This document shows, piece by piece, positions 20,701 through 30,677 of a stretch of DNA of 64,000 nt. This DNA comes from Melanopsichium pennsylvanicum. Taxonomy: Eukaryota > Basidiomycota > Ustilaginomycetes > Ustilaginales. The stretch is taken from assembly GCA_900208305.1 (NCBI GenBank), contig OAPG01000013.1:248001-312000 (forward strand), written 5' to 3'. Position 1 is the stretch's first letter. The number at the start of each line of letters is the position of its first letter. A program made the translations under genes and the position numbers. The notes under the pieces were generated by a model. That model ran no database searches. It saw nothing but the letters and a program-made list of their open reading frames with translations, and was not told the DNA's origin.

Positions 20701-21091
20701 CTCGACTCCTCAGCTTGATGTGGAGATCAGATCCTTGACGGCGAATGAGGATTTGGTTATGTTCTTACAGATGCTTTTGAAGAGACTCAAGCAGCATAGA
20801 GATTATGAGGCTGTCCAAGCTCTACTTGCGACCGTGTTGAAGGTTCATTCCGATGTGATTCTGAACACCTTTAATCCGGAAAGAGAGCAGGCTGAAGAAG
20901 AGGAGGAGGACGAGGTGATGTTGGATGAAGGGGAGGATCCTGAAGGAGCGGATGAGGAGGAGGCAATAAGGTTGAAGAGTGTGATCAAAAAGTTGATCAA
21001 GGCTCAGGTTGCTGAAAGCAGCAGATTGAACGGCTTGCTGGATCATTGTCTAGGCACTCTGGCTTTCTTGCGTGGTTTGCCCATGACTTGA
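17753..21091 (+). CDS. UTP21: SSU processome WD40 protein Utp21 (WDR36)
   Basis: Component of the UTP-B subcomplex of the small-subunit processome, acting in nucleolar 18S pre-rRNA processing. 1112 residues, ATG at 17753, no introns. Two WD40 propellers occupy about residues 70-800 (for example CKQWFFESASMPPRLLKSRSGH, AVIRTFDVPSSRLVDAFKV). The Utp21-specific C-terminal domain follows from about residue 870, with LSTMPRARWMTLINLDTIKL and the KRAPFFLPQ string typical of the family. The end is acidic, followed by an alpha-helical segment rich in Leu. There is a Ser/Asp-rich insert at about 185-205. Divergent from HAS1 and convergent with uL15m (231 bp between stops). Confidence 0.95.
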   Translation: MPSKVTKATAMPAKPTKPPSNAVSVTSATPLNTEPNSKRRRAITSIVTPAETLTSSTTATPKIVSQNRLFAPFRALGLISNDVPFALQTRFGGKDATIPDVNVITCLGDSWAMWDAERMTLLFVSTSLPAPISSLVISLTPDAVLAAAGTKVYRFKRGKVDAVYDTVDHLMAKFSKPNGSQDQLQQSSNSDSDNDSDASSSSAESSRDQGTQLCSLIVFGDTIVALSSDGRSVFVWSIATTELVSRIHLPQTFVACSLLHPATYINKILIGSTDGQLALWNIRTGSPVHSYNAEQLRSAAAHPTPNISAAIVNLTQSPAVDIVAIGFADGHVLLHDIRLDESLFSVHASGGLSAGSISFRSDAKQHSVAIATNSGNISIFDLEPASSSAPSATYNGPRLVYSIQDAHDGAVGSIEFVPGQPLLISSGGDNSCKQWFFESASMPPRLLKSRSGHHQPPHLVRYYGEEGKEILSAGRDRSIRCISVVRDSRSHELSQGELQKRSNQLSISVSSLKLPTASSLSFSLTRSRDWDDVLTTHQNRQFANTWTVRDKRMGKKPLAASADKKIIAEARTSCVSACGNFGLIGNSEGLVEMYNMQSYAHRRTFDTRPLDPMGPSKAKEFPAASKKAQALLNARIKGSAVTGIATDALNRFVVVSTMDGKLSWYDFGSTDLLHRTIISTAGISAIQLHRDSNLLLIVSDDLVLRLVDVETRKVVREFTGFRGRILDACFSNDARWIVATSMDAVIRTFDVPSSRLVDAFKVASIATSVTFSPTGDFLATAHVDSVGIYLWANKTQFSPIALQGLDELAEVVDEDDDSVAVALPTVQGDVEDAALEEYSESMREVGEPELQRVYTSPPQLNDPTRREGGLVTLSTMPRARWMTLINLDTIKLRNKPKAAPQKPEAKRAPFFLPQTVSGVDFKFDPTVPGSSSDDTQEASKAVEKSNIFSSGGGLSFKTDLQERLEAAMEKDDVSGFFLYLETLSTPQLDVEIRSLTANEDLVMFLQMLLKRLKQHRDYEAVQALLATVLKVHSDVILNTFNPEREQAEEEEEDEVMLDEGEDPEGADEEEAIRLKSVIKKLIKAQVAESSRLNGLLDHCLGTLAFLRGLPMT

Positions 21092-21322
21092 GAATCTTAC
21101 CACTTCTTCGTCAATGACATCATCATGTATCTGTATGCTAACACAACTTTGACCATCAATAACAAAGCCAGGTATCAAAACGCACTTTCTGTGCTTGTCA
21201 CCCGCCTTGAGAGTCTCAGGCAACGCAATTTAGTTGGGAGCAATGTATTGAAAGCGCATAAAAGTACATGGAATTGCATTCACATCTGAGCCGCTGTAAG
21301 GAGCATCAAGTCGAAAGACATC

Positions 21323-22386
21323 TCAAGTCGAAGTTGGCTGCTCCGAAGAGCCCGCTGCGGGAGCCTCCTCGGCTTGGGCAGTAAGAGCTTCGCTCAACGC
21401 TGCTCTCTTTGCAAGGTAGCCACGGTTCCTTGCGCTTGAATACCAGACCAGGTCCTTCTTTGCAATGGGATCCGCAGGCCTTGGCAGAATCTTGCCCGCA
21501 AACTTGTGCGGCTTGACCAGCGCCCTCAAGCTCAACGGAGTGTAGTATCTGCACTCCACGCTTCCGCCAACTGCCTCGATGGCAGCCATAGCCGATTGGG
21601 AGGCACGCGAGACGATGAGTTTGATAGGAGATTCAAGGTGATCAGAGCCCTCGCCGAGGATTTTGACGCCGTCCTTGAGGGAGTGGATGCAACGTGTCTC
21701 GTACAGTTCCTTGGCAGTGATTGGGCGGGAAGGGTCGAGGAGGCCGCGGTTGATCCAATGTTGAATCTTGTCGAGGTTGACTGGAACAAAGGTCTGTCCG
21801 TGACTTCAGGAGAGCAACGCAACACCAAATGATGGGCCAGAGGTCCAGGTCAGTAAATGAGATGCTTACACTTTCACGGGAGAGATGACGGGAGAACTTA
21901 CACATTGTTGAAGCCGCGCTTAGGATAACGACGAGTGAGAGGGGTCTGACCACCTTCGAAGCCAGGTACAGGCTTGCCGTTACCGGCTCTTGCCTTTTGA
22001 CCCTTATGACCTCGGGTGGATGTGCCACCACGACCAGACGAAGGACCACGACCCAGTCGCTTACGCTGCATTGTAATCAAGCAACACAATATTGATCACC
22101 GAGTAAAGAAAAACAAGGTCAATAAGAGGATACTATCGTCGAGAAAGGGACAAGTCTTAAAATTGTGGATGATGCTTACCTTCTTAGTAGGCTGCCCCGG
22201 CTGAAGGTTACCAAGTCGAATAGCAGCAGTAGCCGGAGTGGCGTAATTACGTGCGGAAAGGAAGGAAGAAGATGCGATGGGTGCAGCGACAAGACGAGCG
22301 GGGTGTCGGAATGCAATGCGAGGTGCTTGCGAGGTGGAAGCGATGGTGAGTCTCGCTAACGAGCGAGTAAGTGACGCTGCCGACAT
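21323..22386 (-). CDS. MRPL10: Mitochondrial ribosomal protein uL15m, three exons
   Basis: Large-subunit mitoribosomal protein of the bacterial L15 family. Proposed exons (minus strand): 22386-22180, 22065-21902 and 21803-21323. The introns have GTAAGC...CAG and GTAAGT...AAG ends. The product is 283 residues. Exon 1 encodes a mitochondrial presequence ([19 protein letters not shown]) and the conserved NLQP start. Exon 2 has the L15 hallmark [26 protein letters not shown] and GFEGGQTPL. Exon 3 has [15 protein letters not shown] and the C-terminal [19 protein letters not shown] helix. A second possible donor (GTAAGC, revcomp near 21865-21870) inside intron 2 leaves some doubt about that junction. 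Divergent from MOT1. Confidence 0.9.
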
Positions 22387-23234
22387 GGCGAGTGATGTGA
22401 CTGAAGCGATCGAGTGCTGTTAGACAAGAAGCTATCTACAAAATATGGAAGGGCTGTAGGAGAAACTCGCGTTAAAGCAGCTTGCGACGATGAATGATGA
22501 CGATCAAGTGGACGAGGTGAATTCATGTAGTATGTGTGATTCAAGGTCAAAAGCGTTGGGATCTTCTGAGGGCAACTTTTTTCGCCTTTTCCGACTTCAC
22601 TCTCAATCGGGTCTATCGGGTGATTCCTGCTCTCACATTGACCGATGGTTACACGTTGGCCTCAGCCGCTGAAGCGTTTGTTTGTTCTGTTCTCTTTTCA
22701 CTTTCTCTCTGCAAAAACAGTTTTTTTTTATTTGTTTAATAAATAATTATTTTTGAGAAAAAAATGGAATCTCATCTCAGCTTGACGCCTCAAAACTACT
22801 CAGCCGAGTATATAGACCGAGGATGTTTTCGGAGCGTTCAAGCCTCCACCTCGTCTCCTCCCTCTCTCTCTTTCTCATTCGCACACACAAACTGTGATTT
22901 GAACCGCGTTCCTCTTTGTGAATATTTTCGCTCAATCGCTTGGATCTACGCGGTGTGACGGCTGTCAAGAAGGAAGATTTCATCAAAATCTATATATTCG
23001 CCGCACTCTGCCTCCCAAGAAATCCAATCACCTGGAGACCAAGCAAAGACGCCCAAAAAGCTCAGCTGCAAGTCCGACATTGAAAAAAATCCGTAACTGC
23101 ACAGCAACAGCATCACGCGGGCCATCAGACATTCAACTCTGCCGACGTACCAAGAAACCGCTCACTCGTTCAATTAGTGCCATCATACTTGCACGCTTTC
23201 CGAGGCGTAGCCTGGCGCTGGCTGCAACATCAAG
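22387..23234. other. Divergent uL15m/MOT1 intergenic region
   Basis: 848 bp containing both promoters, with an A/T-rich stretch at 22720-22765 and a CT-rich stretch around 22858-22880. No coding evidence. Confidence 0.5.
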
Positions 23235-26200
23235 ATGGCCACAACCAGGTTAGACCGACTGGTCTCGTTGCTTGACACTGGCTCAACCCCCGCCATCCGA
23301 GCCACCGCCGCCAAGCAACTCGGCCAGATTGCAGCCGTGCGTATTCGTGGCCGATCCACAGCACAGCAAGCTGCTACCCATTCACGACCACATGAAATCG
23401 AAGCCAGCACCATCGCATCGGGTTTTTCTACGCCTGCCATCGACCCCGAAGCAGACGGCTTTGTCAAGTCCGAAGACACCATATCCACCAAACAGGCTGG
23501 CAAATTCGGCACATCCGAACAGATCAATAAGCAGCACGACTTCTCCGGCCCTTCCGTCGATGATGCAGCTGGCATCTACCGTGGTACCGATGGTGATTGG
23601 GACGAGATCACTTCCTACCTAGCTCGAGTGGTCCCGTTTCTTCGCTCAAAGTCTTGGGATACGCGCGTAGCTGCCGCGCTAGCCATCGAGAGCATCTGCC
23701 ATGCCGCTGGAATTTGGGATCCCGACATCAGCCCCAGCAAGCTCGGCGAAAGCTCAAAATCCGTGCCGGCAGATGAAGACGAAGATAGCAAGGATGCAAA
23801 GCCCCACTTGTCCGAGCTGATGGCCACGGAATCGCTGCTCACTTTTGACGCCTTCTCGTTGCCTACAGTGCTCGCTACGGGCACAAAGCTCTTGAGCAGT
23901 GCAGGCAAGGAGTTTGAGCAAGCTTCGTTGGCTGCTGCGTCAGATAGACTGGCACAAGCCAAAAAGGATGTGGTCAGCAAGCTCGGGCTCGGATTTGGTC
24001 TCGATGAAATGGATATCGGCATGGATGTTGAGGCTGAACTCAAGGTTGCGGATACGTCGGCTTCCATCCCACGCTCGTCTCAGGGAAATGTGGATTGGAG
24101 GACTGCCGCTGGTGGTGCCGCGCCAAAGCCAAAGCTTCCCCCCCCTCGATTCGATGTTGCTGGCCCACCTTCGACGTCTTCCATCACGCCAACGGTCGCT
24201 TCAGCGCCGAGCCCGTCTCCCAATCCAGCAAACACTGCATCCGACTCACCAGCACTCGACGATATCGACTTGTCTAAACTCAGCGCTCGTGAACGCAATG
24301 CCTTGAAGCGCAAGCGCAAGCTCGAAGGCAAAAATGAACCCTCTGAAGCTACCAAGACCAGGGTTATCGACACCAGCGATGCAGCTTCGCCCAACGCCGC
24401 CGTTGGTCTTCGCGTCAAGACTCCCTCTGGCTTCCCCCAAACGCCTGCTACTCCTGCCAATCCCGAAGCCGCTAGTGATTACCTTTCAGCTGGCCCTCCG
24501 CCTACACCCAAGCATCCGGCCGGTGGGCCTGGCAGCATGCCCGCTGTCACCGGCAGCGTCTCCACCCCAACCCCCATCGGTGAAATTTCCGGCTCTCCCG
24601 CTGCCAACTCTTCCCCTGTCCCTGCGGGCACTGCACCCGCTACATACACCTCTGGCACCAATCCGTACCAAGCTCGACCCGGAGAATGGCCCTTTCGCCT
24701 CGTCGTCGACACACTCTCCCTAGACCTCTTTTCCCCGACTTGGGAAACTCGCCACGGAGCCGCGCTTGGTCTCCGCGAGCTCTTCAAAACACAAGGCTCC
24801 GGCGGCGGCAAAGTACAACTCGCCACCTCTGCTGACAACGCAAGAATGCACAAAGCTTGGTGTGACGACATGTCCATCAAGCTTCTGTGTGTCTTTGCAC
24901 TCGACAGACTGGGTGACTTTGTGTTCGATCAAGTCGTAGCACCAGTCAGGGAGACGGCGAGTCAGACGCTAGCGTGCTTGATGCCGCACATGCCCGAGTC
25001 GAGCATACTGTCAGTGCACAACGTGTTGCTGCAGATGATCAGGCAGGATCATGCGGCGGATGGCGCCGAGACCGACGCCAATGGAGGATTTGCCGCCAAG
25101 AGAGGTAAGAAAGGTTATGTTTGGGAGGTCAGACATGCCGGCCTACTTGGATTGAAGTACGAGGTCGTTGTGAAGAAAGACTTGCTCATGTCTTGCTGTA
25201 CCCAGGTGATCAAGGCAGAGAACGGTCAAGTGAAGAAAGAGGAGGAGGACCACAAACAGATCTTGGACCAGGAGCAGAAAACGGAGACAGACAAGATGTT
25301 ACAGGATGTCGTCGAAGTAGCAATTCTGGGTTTGAAAGATGACGATGACGATGTCCGAGCCGTCGCCGCCTCTGCTCTGGTCCCGATCGTAGACGTCATC
25401 CTTCAAAAGCTCCCGTCTGAAGTCCCTCGTCTCCTTGATCAACTGTGGGACTGTCTCGGCGACCTCAAAGACGATCTGGCTTCCAGTATCGGTGGTGTCA
25501 TGGACCTGCTCGCCAAACTCGTTGAGCACCCTGATATCGTAATACATCTTCGTGCGGATGCCGCAGAGGAACGGGAGCTATCCCTGCTGATCCCTCGGCT
25601 GTTCCCATTCTTCCGCCACACGATCACTTCCGTGCGTCTTTCCGTTCTGAATGCTCTCCGCGTCTTTCTCACTGTCCCGTCCTTGCCCAAAGACTGGATC
25701 GACGAACGAGTCCTTCGCTTGCTCTTCCAGAACCTGGTCGTCGAAGAGAAACTTCCCATCCGCAGAGCTTCTGCCGATGCCTGGGCACACGCTCTCGCAC
25801 ACGTCGCCAGCGATCCAGCCAACATCCAGAAATTGTTGGGACCTTACGTAGTCAACTTTTTCCGCATCATCATGACCCCGCTCGGATCTCCTATCGACTT
25901 TTCGCTCTTCTACAGCGCCAGTTTCGGCTCGTCCAGCCACGCCGACTCCAACCGACACAACGTCGACAAGGGCATCTTGACCCAAGACCTCTCCCTTGTC
26001 GGTGTCGATGCGGTTATCCGAGGGCGTCTGAGCGCAGCCGAAGCGCTGGGCTGTGCCATGGCGCGATTCCCACGTGCCGATGACGAGGCTGCGTTTGTTG
26101 CGGTGCTGGGAGATTACCTCGACTCCTCCTCGGCGTTACAGAAATGTTTGGCTGCGGCAATCATTCAAGAGTGGGCACAGGCGTGTGCTGGTCTTGGGTG

Positions 26201-29200
26201 CGAGCTGAAGGAATGCAGTCCTATCGTTGCTGATATGGCGAGTCGGTTAATCAGTGTTCTAGAGACACCTGCACCACCGACCTATGCAGAGATGACCGTC
26301 ATGCTTCAGCGTATCCAAGCCGAATGCCAAGGCTTGTATAATTCTTTCAATCGAGAGGCAAAGGTGCCGAAAACGCGCATCCCCGCCCTCCCCACTACCG
26401 TCGACCCGCTAGGAATGATGGCAGACGCATTCACTATTGACACTGCGAAATCTGTCGCCGCCTCTGGCTTCGAGTCTCTCCTCTCTCAGGCTGGATCCAA
26501 AGCGAAGAGAGCAGCGTTGCCGTTGCTCGAGGACAGGCAACGAAAGTTGATTGCGGCAATCGGGTTCTATCAGGCAAACAAGGAGAAGCAGGATACGCAA
26601 GTGTTTGCATCCATCGCAGGAGCGGTGATCTCTTTGAAGCTCCTGCCTGGAAAGCTGAACCCGGTCATCAGGAGCGTGATGAACAGCGTCAAGTTTGAAG
26701 AGAACCTTGACCTCCAGACACGTTCAGCTCGATCCGTCGCGAGGCTCATCGAGTACTGCGTCTCACCAGAAGCAAAGTCCAACCCTAGTGACAAGATTGT
26801 CAAGAACCTCTGCGCTTTCGTTTGTCAGGACACCACTCGCGTAGCCATCTTTGCCAACTCGAAAAACACCAAAGAGGGAATACTCAGCATGCATGAGCCT
26901 CCCCCTCCTGTTTCCAAAGGCCCTGGTCGAACCAGCAATAAGGATGAAAACGTCGAATCCGAGGAAGTTCTCCAAGGAAAACTCATCCGCCGGGGCGCCG
27001 CAGCAGCTTTAGCCCAACTCGCAGAGTTGTTTGGCGAGCGTCTGTTCGATGTGGTCCCCATGCTGTGGCAGTGCATGTCTCAATCTCTTGTCGACACGTT
27101 CTCATCTAACCCAGCTCAAGGCGACTCCCTTATCTTGTCCACCGACGATGTGGGCCAGAGCATCCTTGACGCATGCGCAGTCTTGGACGTCAACCTTCCC
27201 AACTTGAAGGGTATCCTTACGAACAAGGTTGTCGAGCTTCTCCCAAGCCTCACATTGGCCATCCAGAGTGAATTTGCCGTGATCCGAAGTGCCGCTGCAA
27301 AGTGCTTTGCTGTAGTGGCAAAGTGCTTGACGGAGGTTGCGCTCAAGCACGTTGTCGAAAAGATCGTACCTCTCATCGCTGACACTGGAAGCATCACAAA
27401 TCGTCAGGGGAGCGTCGAGCTTGTGTATCACACGGTGCAGGAGTTGGACTTGAAGATCCTACCGTATGTTATCTTCCTCATTGTTCCAATCTTGGGCAGG
27501 ATGAGCGATAGTGATGAAAAAGTGCGTTTGGTCGCCACAAACACTTTTGCAGCTCTGGTGAAGATGGTACCGCTCGAAGCCGGGTTGCCTGACCCGCCTG
27601 GATTCAGTGCAGATCTCTTGGCCAAAAGGGAGAGCGAGAGAAAATTCTTGATGCAGCTCTTGGATGGTAGCAAGGTCGAACCATACCAGATCCCGGTAAC
27701 GATCAATGCGAAGTTAAGAAAGTATCAGCAGGAAGGAGTCAACTGGATGGCATTTTTGGCCAAGTACCAATTGCACGGAATCCTTTGCGACGACATGGGT
27801 TTGGGCAAGACGCTGCAGAGTATCTGCATTCTCTCGAGTTCACATCACGAGAGAAGCGAGAGGTACAAAGCGTCAGGGGCAGCGGATTCAAAGCCCTTGC
27901 CGAGCTTGATCATCTGCCCTCCAACGCTGACCGGCCATTGGTGTCATGAGATCAAGACGTATGCCAACAATCTTCGACCCTTGCTTTACTCGGGACTTCC
28001 TGCAGACAGACAGAGGCTCCAGGGCGAGATCCATAAGCACAATGCTGTCGTCATGTCGTACGACGTGGTACGAAACGATATCTCGGCGTTGTCTCAGATC
28101 TCGTGGAATTACTGTATCTTGGACGAGGGCCATGTGATTCGCAGTGCCAAGACCAAGACGACCAAGGCAGTTAAACAGATTCGTGCCAACCATCGGCTCT
28201 TGCTCTCCGGTACGCCGATACAGAACAACGTGCTGGAATTGTGGTCTTTGTTCGATTTCCTCATGCCTGGTTTTCTGGGTACGGAGCGTTCGTTCCACGA
28301 GCGATTCGGTAAACCAATCATTGCCAGCAGAGATGGCAAATTGTCGTCCAAGGAACAAGAAGCGGCGGCTTTGGCATTGGAGGCTTTGCACAAGCAAGTG
28401 TTGCCATTTTTGCTGAGAAGATTAAAGGAGGATGTGTTGGATGATCTTCCGCCCAAGATTGTGCAGGATATCGAGTGTGATCTTGGAGACATCCAGAAGC
28501 AGCTGTACGACGATTTCAGTAAAGAACAGGATGAGGAGGAGGCGGAGGTGTTTGCAGGTGTTACGGCAAAGGAAGGTGGGAATGCTCCACCTGGAGAGAG
28601 ACAGCACGTTTTCAAGGCGTTGCAGTACATGCGCAAGCTGGTCAACCATCCATCGTTGGTTCTCTCGGATGACAATCCTAAACATATAGCTATCAAGAAG
28701 AAGCTCGTAAAGGGTGGTGGATCTTTGAACGACATTGTTCATTCGCCAAAATTGCAAGCGCTTCGTCAGTTGCTGTTGGACTGTGGAATTGGAGGAGGCG
28801 GCGGAGGCGGCGTAAGTGGTGGTGGCAGTGGCGGCGGTGGAAGCTTTGGTAGTGGTGGTGTAGGAGATTTGGGAACGGATATGGGAGGAGAGAACGCGGT
28901 TTCTCAACATCGAGTTTTGATCTTTTGCCAACTCAAACAGATGATCGACATTATCCAACGAGATCTGTTCGCTGCGCTTATGCCGAATGTTTCGTACATG
29001 CGTTTGGATGGGTCCGTATCTGCAGAAAAACGTCATGGCATTGTGCAGACTTTTAATGCGGATCCTTCGATCGACGTGCTCTTACTCACCACTCAAGTAG
29101 GTGGATTGGGTCTCACACTCACAGGTGCGGACACGGTCATTTTCGTCGAACACGATTGGAACCCCATGAAGGATCTGCAAGCCATGGACCGAGCTCATCG

Positions 29201-29558
29201 CTTGGGTCAGAAAAAAGTGGTCAATGTATACAGGTTGATCACCAAAAATACGCTCGAAGCCAAGATCATGGGATTGCAAAGTTTCAAACTCAACATAGCC
29301 AACAGTGTCGTCAATCAGCAAAACGCAGGTTTGGAAAGTATGGATACAGAAGGTATTCTGGATCTCTTCAATGCAAAAGGTAGCAGTGGTGATCAGCAGA
29401 GCAATGGTGCAGGTGGAACCGGTGATGGTGAAAGTGGAGCAAAGAAGAAGAGATTTGCAAAGTTGACTCAGAAGCAGATCCTTGAAGGCGTTCATAGGGG
29501 TCCAGAAAATGAGGAACAGGAGTATACAGAGATGAGCACCTGGAGACCCGATCAGTAG
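23235..29558 (+). CDS. MOT1: TBP-removing Snf2/Swi2 ATPase Mot1 (BTAF1)
   Basis: ATPase that strips TBP from DNA and redistributes it in the nucleus. 2107 residues, ATG at 23235, no intron required. The N-terminal HEAT-repeat array begins with the Mot1 signature RLDRLVSLLDTGSTPAIRAT. A roughly 90-residue low-complexity insert then separates it from SYLARVVPFLRSKSWDTR. The Snf2 core carries DDMGLGKT (about 1519), DEGH (about 1630), LLLSGTPIQNNVLELWSLFD, LTTQVGGLGLTLTGADTVIF and HDWNPMKDLQAMDRAHRLGQ, the last nearly identical to yeast Mot1. A Gly-rich run (about residues 1850-1880) sits between the helicase lobes. The C-terminal TEGILDLFNA string is also family-typical. Confidence 0.97.
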   Translation: MATTRLDRLVSLLDTGSTPAIRATAAKQLGQIAAVRIRGRSTAQQAATHSRPHEIEASTIASGFSTPAIDPEADGFVKSEDTISTKQAGKFGTSEQINKQHDFSGPSVDDAAGIYRGTDGDWDEITSYLARVVPFLRSKSWDTRVAAALAIESICHAAGIWDPDISPSKLGESSKSVPADEDEDSKDAKPHLSELMATESLLTFDAFSLPTVLATGTKLLSSAGKEFEQASLAAASDRLAQAKKDVVSKLGLGFGLDEMDIGMDVEAELKVADTSASIPRSSQGNVDWRTAAGGAAPKPKLPPPRFDVAGPPSTSSITPTVASAPSPSPNPANTASDSPALDDIDLSKLSARERNALKRKRKLEGKNEPSEATKTRVIDTSDAASPNAAVGLRVKTPSGFPQTPATPANPEAASDYLSAGPPPTPKHPAGGPGSMPAVTGSVSTPTPIGEISGSPAANSSPVPAGTAPATYTSGTNPYQARPGEWPFRLVVDTLSLDLFSPTWETRHGAALGLRELFKTQGSGGGKVQLATSADNARMHKAWCDDMSIKLLCVFALDRLGDFVFDQVVAPVRETASQTLACLMPHMPESSILSVHNVLLQMIRQDHAADGAETDANGGFAAKRGKKGYVWEVRHAGLLGLKYEVVVKKDLLMSCCTQVIKAENGQVKKEEEDHKQILDQEQKTETDKMLQDVVEVAILGLKDDDDDVRAVAASALVPIVDVILQKLPSEVPRLLDQLWDCLGDLKDDLASSIGGVMDLLAKLVEHPDIVIHLRADAAEERELSLLIPRLFPFFRHTITSVRLSVLNALRVFLTVPSLPKDWIDERVLRLLFQNLVVEEKLPIRRASADAWAHALAHVASDPANIQKLLGPYVVNFFRIIMTPLGSPIDFSLFYSASFGSSSHADSNRHNVDKGILTQDLSLVGVDAVIRGRLSAAEALGCAMARFPRADDEAAFVAVLGDYLDSSSALQKCLAAAIIQEWAQACAGLGCELKECSPIVADMASRLISVLETPAPPTYAEMTVMLQRIQAECQGLYNSFNREAKVPKTRIPALPTTVDPLGMMADAFTIDTAKSVAASGFESLLSQAGSKAKRAALPLLEDRQRKLIAAIGFYQANKEKQDTQVFASIAGAVISLKLLPGKLNPVIRSVMNSVKFEENLDLQTRSARSVARLIEYCVSPEAKSNPSDKIVKNLCAFVCQDTTRVAIFANSKNTKEGILSMHEPPPPVSKGPGRTSNKDENVESEEVLQGKLIRRGAAAALAQLAELFGERLFDVVPMLWQCMSQSLVDTFSSNPAQGDSLILSTDDVGQSILDACAVLDVNLPNLKGILTNKVVELLPSLTLAIQSEFAVIRSAAAKCFAVVAKCLTEVALKHVVEKIVPLIADTGSITNRQGSVELVYHTVQELDLKILPYVIFLIVPILGRMSDSDEKVRLVATNTFAALVKMVPLEAGLPDPPGFSADLLAKRESERKFLMQLLDGSKVEPYQIPVTINAKLRKYQQEGVNWMAFLAKYQLHGILCDDMGLGKTLQSICILSSSHHERSERYKASGAADSKPLPSLIICPPTLTGHWCHEIKTYANNLRPLLYSGLPADRQRLQGEIHKHNAVVMSYDVVRNDISALSQISWNYCILDEGHVIRSAKTKTTKAVKQIRANHRLLLSGTPIQNNVLELWSLFDFLMPGFLGTERSFHERFGKPIIASRDGKLSSKEQEAAALALEALHKQVLPFLLRRLKEDVLDDLPPKIVQDIECDLGDIQKQLYDDFSKEQDEEEAEVFAGVTAKEGGNAPPGERQHVFKALQYMRKLVNHPSLVLSDDNPKHIAIKKKLVKGGGSLNDIVHSPKLQALRQLLLDCGIGGGGGGGVSGGGSGGGGSFGSGGVGDLGTDMGGENAVSQHRVLIFCQLKQMIDIIQRDLFAALMPNVSYMRLDGSVSAEKRHGIVQTFNADPSIDVLLLTTQVGGLGLTLTGADTVIFVEHDWNPMKDLQAMDRAHRLGQKKVVNVYRLITKNTLEAKIMGLQSFKLNIANSVVNQQNAGLESMDTEGILDLFNAKGSSGDQQSNGAGGTGDGESGAKKKRFAKLTQKQILEGVHRGPENEEQEYTEMSTWRPDQ

Positions 29559-30677
29559 TAAGTAAGACGGTCTGTTTCACACAATTCAAACGAAACCGAA
29601 TGCAACGGAGGACAATTCCTATTTGCGAAGACCACGATTGATTGTGATTTGTGTTTTTTTGTCGATCAACAGTGTGAGAGCAAGGGAGGATGAACAGGTT
29701 TTGGCGATGCTGGATGAGGTGAGGCTAGACGATCAAGGGGTTTGTTTGATCATTGAGGCTGGGCGCGATTCGGGCGAGCAAACGGTTCAAGGTTGTGCGC
29801 TGAACGTGATGGACCCCTCTTTCTCTGACCTTTGGTTGACTTTTGACTCCTGCCGTTTGGGCTTCTCCCCTTTCACCTCTTTCTCTATAGCCTTTTACCT
29901 TACTCTTGCCATCTCCTCATCCATCCTCTTCCTCTTCCTGCTCAATTGGCTTTTCTTGTTGTTCACTTCAGCGGTCAAGTGTTGCCAACAAGATGAAGTC
30001 CCAACAAGAAGTTGCAGCGTAGTTGTCAAGGCAGGTATTTGATGGCCGTTGCTTTCTTCTGCCCTTTTCTTGTCCTTCTGTGCCTTTTTTCCGGCAACAT
30101 CGTTCTGCTGCTTCCTTGCATTGCCTTGAGCTGGGTTTTTTTTTACCTTCCCTTTGATCTTTTACTTCTGCGCCGTGTCCGCGGTTGAAGGCTGTATGTG
30201 AGGAGGGTCAATTGTTGCTTTTCTCCTTCTTTGTGTGCTTCCGAGATTTGGAGCCATTCAGCTTCCTTTTCCAGGTATGCTTCCTTAATTCTCACCTGTA
30301 GTGGCTGTGCTGGTTAATAAGAGCTTTTGGTGGTAAACTGTCTGAGGCAGATTTCAATATTGCTCGCGTTGGTCTCGCCGGAGGGCCAGATGTTGCCGAA
30401 TCCTGATCGGGGTGGGCCTTTTTGGCCTCTTCCAGCATTCTTTTGTTCCGTTGACCAATTTTCTTGCGTCTTGGTCGCCTTCTCTTCCTTGCCGGCTCGC
30501 TGGGTTGGAGCGGGACACTTTAGCAGACACATCTTTTGAACTCGTGCTCGGCTGATCGTCCGATCCCTCTTTGGCTCCATTCGTCTCTGTCTCTGTCTCC
30601 TTCTCTGTCTCTGCTGCTGCTACGACAGGACTCGGGGACGATGTCTGTTCCGGCTCGGTTTCAGAATGATGCATGCT
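29559..30677. other. Region between MOT1 stop and orphan ORF
   Basis: 1.1 kb that is T-rich on the plus strand. It has a GTCTCT repeat (30583-30612) and a run of T near 30130-30143. A minus-strand frame continuous with the orphan ORF runs from 30677 to 30354 (see that entry). A T-rich plus-strand frame (29623-30042) has only a TTG start and a hydrophobic translation; it is not supported as a gene. Confidence 0.4.

Noticed and set aside
29623..30042. 139-codon plus-strand ORF after MOT1
   Set aside because: Starts with TTG and its hydrophobic content follows the T-rich DNA; no signature.
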